Shown one piece after another: positions 17,796 through 22,661 of a stretch of 22,661 nucleotides of DNA. The stretch spans positions 1-22,661 of the forward strand of contig LT642328.1 in assembly GCA_900128585.1 (NCBI GenBank). Direction: 5' to 3'. Below the pieces are notes generated by a model. The model saw only the letters and a program-made list of their open reading frames with translations, was not told where the DNA came from and searched no databases. Numbering within the stretch: position 1 is the stretch's first letter; every line of letters starts with the position of its first letter. Source of the DNA: Stramenopiles sp. TOSAG23-3 (taxonomy: Eukaryota; Sar). Both the position numbers and the translations under genes were made by a program.

Positions 17796-17951
17796 TCCTT
17801 ACGTAAGTCCTGGGACGAATGGTGCGTAAGCGAAGCGGACCCTGGGCACACTGTCGCGGCACTGATGCGTTCAATTTGTACATACACGGCGAGGAAGGGC
17901 GCGACGGGGTGTAATATATATAAGTTTGTACGAGTACACTCTTTAAATTGA
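17796..17951 (+). pseudogene. In-frame open extension after the RRM stop (possible linker remnant)
   Basis: In the RRM frame, the 51 codons after the TAA are open to a TGA at 17949-17951. They begin SLRKSWDEWCVSEADPG, which resembles the Trp-Asp-x-Trp linker segment that follows the RRM in PPIE (RPVWSDDDW). The DNA is mixed in composition to about 17910, unlike normal 3' flanks here. A perfect 5' splice-like GTAAGT also occurs near 17804-17809. It may be a decayed gene remnant, a readthrough tail or a chance open frame; the evidence is weak. Confidence 0.25.
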
Positions 17952-18077
17952 ATAATTTGCTTTTCTCTCAAGATCGAAACTTCCGCTATGCATATCATAT
18001 CTTACTTATCAACCGAGCAAAACTCGCACTCGTCATAGTTGCCACTCACTCCTTCCCATCCCCACCTTTCTTTTCTC

Positions 18078-19337
18078 CTACATCGTTGGGGGCGACGGGG
18101 AATGCGATACTATTGGAGGCGATGGGCTGGGGCTGGGCCCAAGGCTTCTTCGCGGGGGAGACGGTGAAGCGCGGATGGAGCGGTTGTAAATTGGCGTAGA
18201 ATTCATAGGCGATTGGCCGGGTGTCGCAGTTTTCCGCCTCATCTTGCGCCTTGGCAAATATCTCCACGTTCCACTTGCAAAATTAATTTGCAGCAAGTCC
18301 ACTTCATTCTGGTCCTTTGAAATTCTCCTTTTCTTCAGCGGGATATTGAAGACCTTTTGCGGCATTTCTGGATTTTTGGGAAAGTCCAGGTACTTGTCGA
18401 CCATTTTGCGCCTCTCCTGAGTCAGCAACGCAGGGTCAGCCTCCCGCAGCAGCTTCCGAATGGTTTTCTGCTGGTCGGCCCTGAGCGACACTTTCGGCCT
18501 GCTGGCGGCGGGTGGGGGTGGTGCGGTGGAGCCGGCAGGCTGGTCGTTGGCCTTTGGGGCGGCGCCGGGATCGGCTGAATCCGTCGCATCGTTGCTCCCT
18601 TCTCCCTCGTTATCCGGGTTGTAGCGCTGCGTCGATTGCTTTTTGAGCCGTTTGGTCATCATCATCTTTTTGTGCTCGGGTTCATCTGCCGGCACCCGCG
18701 GCTCTGGGGGAGCCTCGTACGGGCGCTTTTTCTGCTCCGTCGGGTGGCTTTCTACGGCACTGCTGGTCTCAGCAGGGCGTTGGCTGGGCGGCGGGGCATC
18801 CTGCTTCACAACTTTAAAGTGCTCGACTAGGCACATGTCTCGATTCGCGCAGACCCTCACCAAGGGGGGCAGCACTTCCGTTTCCATGTACAAGTATTGC
18901 CTCGGGCAGAAGGCCAGGTCGATGCTTTCGTCTGCCGTGCTCGGCGGGTCCAGGGTCGCCAGCACGTCCACCGGGAAAAGTTTGTCCGCTCCGCCAACCA
19001 GTCGGGACTTTTTCTTGGCCACCACGCCGGCCAGTTTTGCTGCAAACTGGATCCAGGGCTTTTTCGACATCTCTCCGTTAGACGTGGCAATGTCAATGAT
19101 GCTCTGGATCTCGCCGGAGTACGCTTCCAGCAAATCCACAGGGAGGAGAGAAAAGCTTATCAACAAGCGAATCTGATTTTTTGGCAGGTAATGCGGAAAC
19201 TTCTCGTTCGAAATTCTAAAAAAATTGACCGGATCCTTCTCTATCATCTCGGCGATCTGTTCCGCATTCCAGGACGTCCTTTCCAACCTGGTCGTCAGGG
19301 CAACCGATAGGTTGCGCAGTTCCGCTGTGTCTGCCAT
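18078..19337 (-). CDS. NELFA: NELF-A-like negative elongation factor subunit
   Basis: The frame is open from GTG 19364, but the first ATG is 19337, giving 419 residues ending at TAG. NELF pauses RNA polymerase II near promoters together with DSIF; subunit A contacts the polymerase and NELF-C. The N-terminal 25-110 region is helical, and LPKNQIRLLISFSLLPVD, IQSIIDIATSN and KPWIQFAAKLAG parallel the NELF-A segments (VKLKLLLGTLHLP, LMEIIQLAS, DPWVLMVADIL). Residues 143-180 (FCPRQYLYMETEVLPPL, then VEHFKVVKQ) parallel LECQYLNKNAL and PPVKHFQLKRK. A disordered middle (180-280) precedes a conserved C-terminal module: SLRADQQKTIRKLLREAD (284-301) and VDLLQINFASGTWRYLPRRK (346-365), parallel to SLTREQMFAAQEMF and DTVFEMNYATGQWTRFKK. 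The tail (370-419) is an SP/SPSP-rich segment. I judge orthology likely from the shared order of segments, though alignment is by eye. Confidence 0.75.
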   Translation of the reverse strand: MADTAELRNLSVALTTRLERTSWNAEQIAEMIEKDPVNFFRISNEKFPHYLPKNQIRLLISFSLLPVDLLEAYSGEIQSIIDIATSNGEMSKKPWIQFAAKLAGVVAKKKSRLVGGADKLFPVDVLATLDPPSTADESIDLAFCPRQYLYMETEVLPPLVRVCANRDMCLVEHFKVVKQDAPPPSQRPAETSSAVESHPTEQKKRPYEAPPEPRVPADEPEHKKMMMTKRLKKQSTQRYNPDNEGEGSNDATDSADPGAAPKANDQPAGSTAPPPPAASRPKVSLRADQQKTIRKLLREADPALLTQERRKMVDKYLDFPKNPEMPQKVFNIPLKKRRISKDQNEVDLLQINFASGTWRYLPRRKMRRKTATPGQSPMNSTPIYNRSIRASPSPPRRSLGPSPSPSPPIVSHSPSPPTM

Positions 19338-20190
19338 ATCACAAAACTGTTGCAACGCAAACACCCAGCGCTATGCAAAAATGCCACAACCAAAAATGAA
19401 CCCAGGACTCGCACGCACAACGGACGCACACACACAACGGACGACACCAACCTCAATGCGGGCACTGCACTGCACTCCTTCTTACCACCAACTCAAAATG
19501 AATGGGCTAAGGGAAGAAGGGGCAGTGGTACACAATCCATGTTATAGTTATTTTACTTTTAAAACAGCTGGATGGCTTTCATTATCACTCTATAATATTC
19601 AAATACACCTACTATATTATAATTTTAGACAACAATTATTTATTATTATTATTATTGTTGTTGTTGGATCATTCTTCTTATTATTTCTTCTTCTTATTTC
19701 TTCTTCTTTCTTCTTCTTCTTTCTTCTTTCTTCTTCTTCTTCTTCTTCTTTTATTTCTTCGTCTTCTTTCTCCTTCTTCTTTTATTTCTTCTTCGTCTTC
19801 TTCTTCTTTCTTCCTCTCTTTTTTTTTCAAATATTTTTATATTATTCAGGAATTTGTTTAATTACATTCATACTTTAATTGCTTTGTAATTATATATTAC
19901 AATAATTAGCACTAGTCTAGTATTCACGCTGGTAACTTTTGACCAGGAGGATATTAACCCTATTATTAACATTAATAGGAGACTTCTTTCCCAATTATAT
20001 TTGGCAAGGAAGGAAAAAATGAGTAAACATTATTAGAATTTAAAGCATTGATCCAATTAATTGTATTTCTCTACCACTTAGCGTTTTCGTAAGTAAAATG
20101 TTTCTTCCTTGATGAAGTACGAGATCGTACGACGCAGAATCTCTGCGAAGGCATTTGCGCCAACACATATCGTTGTTTAAAACATTGTTT
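19338..20190. promoter_or_regulatory. Spacer holding the NELF-A-like promoter and the SelW-like gene 3' end
   Basis: This 0.85 kb lies between two genes on the minus strand. It is fairly mixed in composition at 19338-19520, then AT-rich, with TTC/TTA triplet tracts at 19636-19825. The low-complexity open frame over the tract is an artefact. No RNA gene was recognised. Confidence 0.5.
19636..19825. repeat. TTC-rich tract with TTA and TTTC interruptions
   Basis: On the plus strand TTATTATTATTA and TTG triplets lead into TTC runs mixed with TTTC, TCG and TTTATTTC. It lies about 0.3 kb upstream of the NELF-A-like gene, on whose sense strand it reads GAA. Confidence 0.9.
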
Positions 20191-22362
20191 TTACGCAAAA
20201 TCTTCCGAGTAACCGTGGTGTTTTACCATCGACGGCACATTTTGTGCCCACGAGCGTTCGCATAGAACCCTGTTAATCACAGTTCGCACCTCCTCCGTTG
20301 TATCCACGTGTTCTTTGACCGGGAGAAACATATTGCTACCGTCCACGATCAAAGTATATGCACCAGAAGGTATAAGAAGGGTGGCTGTTGCACTTATCAT
20401 TCTGGAGGAAGACGAGCTTGCGTCCTCTGCCATTTCTGCCATTGGTGATTGTGCAACGTTCGCACCATTCCCGTCCAGCACGGTGCACTGAAGCCCCTGG
20501 GATGAAGTGGCGGCAGTTCCTTTGTTGCTTTTGTCTATTTTCCCTGAAACATTTACCACTAACTCGTGTTTAGGCTTTAAGTTTATGATTCGGCGCACTA
20601 TATCGTCCATGTTTGGCCACAAGTTTGTCACGAGTTTCGAGTGCAGCAACACTTTGCTGAGCTTTTGCGCCTGCTGCCTGCAGACTTGCACTTCAAACGC
20701 GCCGATCATCCTTCCACCGACCGCGCGCACGATTACTTTTGCCCCCGGGACATTCATTTCGATCTTGGACGCCAACTGCGTGGCATAGAGCTTATACTTC
20801 TTCTCATCGTGCCGGGTAGACAGTTGGTGGTGCTTGCAGTTGCTACAGTGCGCAATGGTTACTAGAATCTCCCCTTCTCCTATTCGATTGTATTCCGGAA
20901 AATGCTCTAGCCGATAATTTTTTATTTTCTCTTCGCGGTTCCCCCCCCCCTTGGTGACGGGCATGGGGAGCAGCCTTGAATATTCGGGGACGTACTCTTT
21001 GATGACATGTTTTTTAGGGAGGTGCAGTGCGCGCTCGGGTGACCTGAACTCCAGTTCAGTTTGTCGTACAATTGCAGACCGTGGCCTTAGGTTTGTCCTG
21101 TTGTCTTCCCATGGCCTTGGGCCATTCCAATTCCACTTCGGCGAGCCAAATTCATTCATGGAAGCGCTGACTTTCAAACGGACAAAACCGGCTGATTGGG
21201 GACGACTGGGGGGCGCACTGTTCCCTGGATTGGATACAGAACGCTTCAATATTCCACGGACGGGCGTTATAGGTAATTCGAGCTGCCCGGTCTCTGATCT
21301 TCCAGATATATCTCCATCTTTCCATTTTACGCGGTTGGCCTGGGAGGAGGCAACGAGCGATCGATTTGCATTCGGCGTGGTTTTACGCAGCAGTTTCCTC
21401 CTCAAATTCTTCCGTTTCATCTTCTTTCTGCGGGAAGATTTCTTTTTCTTACCCGACTTGCCGGATTTTTTATTCTTTATTTTTGACAAAAACCGAATCT
21501 GACGGTCCACGCGGGCGGGGGAGTGCGTCGAATAAATTGTACTTGGGGTGTCGCCAACCGTTCTTGGCGATAACCTGGACGAATCTGAACTTGCAAGCGT
21601 CCCCCAATCGCCATCAAAATCATCATTGTACGCCTCCTCCTCTTCCTCGCTATAACTATCATTTGTGTCTTCAAAATCGTATGCATCACCCCTGTTGGAC
21701 GATGCAAGCGTTCGCATCTGACCTCTTCCTTCACTACCACTACCGCCGACACGTTGCTGTAATTCACGCGAAGGTTCTTTGCGAGGCGGTAGTCCCTTCC
21801 CTCGTGGGCCGCCAGCCTTCCCCAGTCCAATGTCCAGTAACTCGCGCAACGATGCACTTGGCGCCATGTTCGCCAATTTTTCAAGGTCCGAGAGGGCGAT
21901 GACTTTCTTTTTCAAAAGCTTCGGGGTTTTCTTTTTAGGCATCTTAAAGAACTTGTTTTCCACGATGGTCCTAGAGTCCCACTCCGGGCGCCCCCCTCTT
22001 TCGGGGTTCACTTGGGGGTTGCACTCCTTTTTCGCCGTTGGTTTCTCCGCCTTTTGCTTTGGTTGGTAGCGTTTCATGGGTGCGGCTCTCCCCTTCTTCT
22101 CTGTGCGCTTCTTTTCCCCCTTCTCGACTGACTCCGGCAGTACAGTAGACCGCAATTCGTGCAGTGCACCGTTGAGTTTTTCCAGCAAACGCTTTGCTTC
22201 AATTTTAGAAGCCAACAATTCTTCCTCTCCCGTGGTTGGTGTCCGGCGGTCTGCACCAAACTGCACGGGGGTATCGTCGCCGATGCCTTTGTCCCAAGTT
22301 TCCATCCCTTCGTTGTGTTTGGAAATTTGAACGGGTGCAATACCTTTCGGGTACAATTCCAT
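20191..22362 (-). CDS. Large basic, disordered protein with C-terminal SelW/Rdx-like CxxC domain
   Basis: The frame is open to TTG 22389, but the first ATG is at 22362, giving 723 residues ending at TAA. Residues 1-490 are mostly disordered and basic, with Lys-rich runs near 85-110, 140-153 and 295-328, an acidic patch at 229-251 (DFEDTNDSYSEEEEEAYNDD), and Arg-Pro-x-Ser-Ala elements (RPQSA at 387, RPRSA at 427) of the kind common in ciliary or cytoskeletal proteins. Residues about 497-592 look like a selenoprotein-W/Rdx thioredoxin fold: a strand then CSNC (C506/C509, VTIAHCSNCK), a helix, NVPGAKVIVR, GAFEVQV, VLLHSKL and a final helix (NMDDIVRRI). This is the C-x2-C...PG...GAFEV...L-SKL...I order seen in SelW and MIEN1. 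A beta-rich segment at 598-700 follows. The function is unknown; a redox adaptor on the cytoskeleton is only an inference. A run of ten G encodes KGGGN at 471-475. Confidence 0.75.
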   Translation of the reverse strand: MELYPKGIAPVQISKHNEGMETWDKGIGDDTPVQFGADRRTPTTGEEELLASKIEAKRLLEKLNGALHELRSTVLPESVEKGEKKRTEKKGRAAPMKRYQPKQKAEKPTAKKECNPQVNPERGGRPEWDSRTIVENKFFKMPKKKTPKLLKKKVIALSDLEKLANMAPSASLRELLDIGLGKAGGPRGKGLPPRKEPSRELQQRVGGSGSEGRGQMRTLASSNRGDAYDFEDTNDSYSEEEEEAYNDDFDGDWGTLASSDSSRLSPRTVGDTPSTIYSTHSPARVDRQIRFLSKIKNKKSGKSGKKKKSSRRKKMKRKNLRRKLLRKTTPNANRSLVASSQANRVKWKDGDISGRSETGQLELPITPVRGILKRSVSNPGNSAPPSRPQSAGFVRLKVSASMNEFGSPKWNWNGPRPWEDNRTNLRPRSAIVRQTELEFRSPERALHLPKKHVIKEYVPEYSRLLPMPVTKGGGNREEKIKNYRLEHFPEYNRIGEGEILVTIAHCSNCKHHQLSTRHDEKKYKLYATQLASKIEMNVPGAKVIVRAVGGRMIGAFEVQVCRQQAQKLSKVLLHSKLVTNLWPNMDDIVRRIINLKPKHELVVNVSGKIDKSNKGTAATSSQGLQCTVLDGNGANVAQSPMAEMAEDASSSSSRMISATATLLIPSGAYTLIVDGSNMFLPVKEHVDTTEEVRTVINRVLCERSWAQNVPSMVKHHGYSEDFA
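20941..20950 (-). repeat. G10 homopolymer inside the SelW-like protein gene
   Basis: Ten consecutive C on the plus strand (GGG GGG GGG plus one G on the sense strand) encode the glycines just before the CxxC domain. Homopolymers of this size are error-prone in reads and slippage-prone in cells. The frame stays open on both sides, so the length given is consistent with one protein. Confidence 0.8.
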
Positions 22363-22500
22363 GGTTTGGATTTTATCACACAAACACAAGCCCCCCTATT
22401 AAAAAAATATCATTCATTAACACAATCAATAATCACCACATCAACCTCAGATACCTTTTTATGGTGTGTGGGTTAATAAAATAATATAATAAAAAAAATA

Positions 22501-22585
22501 AAAAAAGAAGAAGATAGAAAGAAGAAGAAGAAAAAAAAAGAAGAAGACGAAAGAAAGAGTCGAAAGAAAGAAACAAAGAAACAAA

Positions 22586-22617
<32 letters not shown>

Positions 22618-22661
22618 CAAAGAAACAAAGAAACAAAGAAACAAAGAAACAAAGAAACAAA
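22501..22661. repeat. GAA/GAAA tract ending in a period-8 GAAACAAA array at the window edge
   Basis: A-rich GAA and GAAA repeats from 22501 become an array of the 8-base unit GAAACAAA, which runs from about 22606 to the last base (22661); earlier partial copies occur near 22568-22585. It lies in the 5' flank of the SelW-like gene. Because the window ends inside it, the true length is unknown. Confidence 0.9.

Noticed and set aside
20191-22362. Possible selenocysteine in the SelW-like domain
   Set aside because: The active-site positions are Cys codons (C506, C509) and there is no in-frame TGA.
1-22661. Alternative genetic code
   Set aside because: TAA, TAG and TGA all serve as stops at the ends of conserved genes, and no in-frame stop interrupts a conserved domain.

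Overview
The window is nuclear DNA from a unicellular eukaryote, most likely an intron-poor alga or heterotrophic protist; I cannot name the group. The evidence is a set of eukaryote-only genes: a Sed5/syntaxin-5 SNARE, a NELF-A-like elongation factor, a eukaryotic-type CTP synthase, a Golgi GT31 glycosyltransferase, a Cyp33-type RRM and an IQ-motif protein. The genes use the standard code (TAA, TAG and TGA all occur as stops) and nearly all are single uninterrupted exons of 0.6-2.7 kb. They sit in very AT-rich spacers, so base composition changes sharply at gene borders.

Layout: (1) 1-358, minus: a gene with a ubiquitin-like domain, cut by the window edge. (2) 1293-3992, plus: IQ-motif protein. 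(3) 4136-5734, minus: NO66-like JmjC/cupin oxygenase with a signal peptide. (4) 6816-8606, plus: CTP synthase. (5) 8801-9016, plus: a doubtful small ORF preceded by a perfect TACTAAC branch-point-like motif. (6) 9106-10287, minus: Sed5/syntaxin 5. (7) 11218-12606, plus: N-acylglucosamine 2-epimerase. (8) 12720-13073, plus: small orphan protein. (9) 13272-13862, minus: ankyrin protein. (10) 14425-16392, minus: GT31 glycosyltransferase. (11) 17529-17795, plus: stand-alone RRM resembling the N-terminus of Cyp33/PPIE. (12) 18078-19337, minus: NELF-A-like protein. (13) 20191-22362, minus: large basic disordered protein ending in a SelW/Rdx-like CxxC domain.

The genes do not form one pathway. Three could serve the secretory route (Sed5, GT31, the signal-peptide JmjC protein), two feed sugar-nucleotide and nucleotide supply (CTP synthase, 2-epimerase), and two act in nuclear RNA biology (NELF-A-like, RRM).

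The clearest non-coding pattern is GAA/TTC (purine/pyrimidine) tracts. They occur in the four divergent spacers and in the 5' flanks of the NELF-A-like and SelW-like genes, and are absent from every convergent 3'-3' spacer. No tRNA, rRNA, transposon or CRISPR array was recognised. Several apparent ORFs open at GTG or TTG; for those genes I moved the start to the first in-frame ATG.
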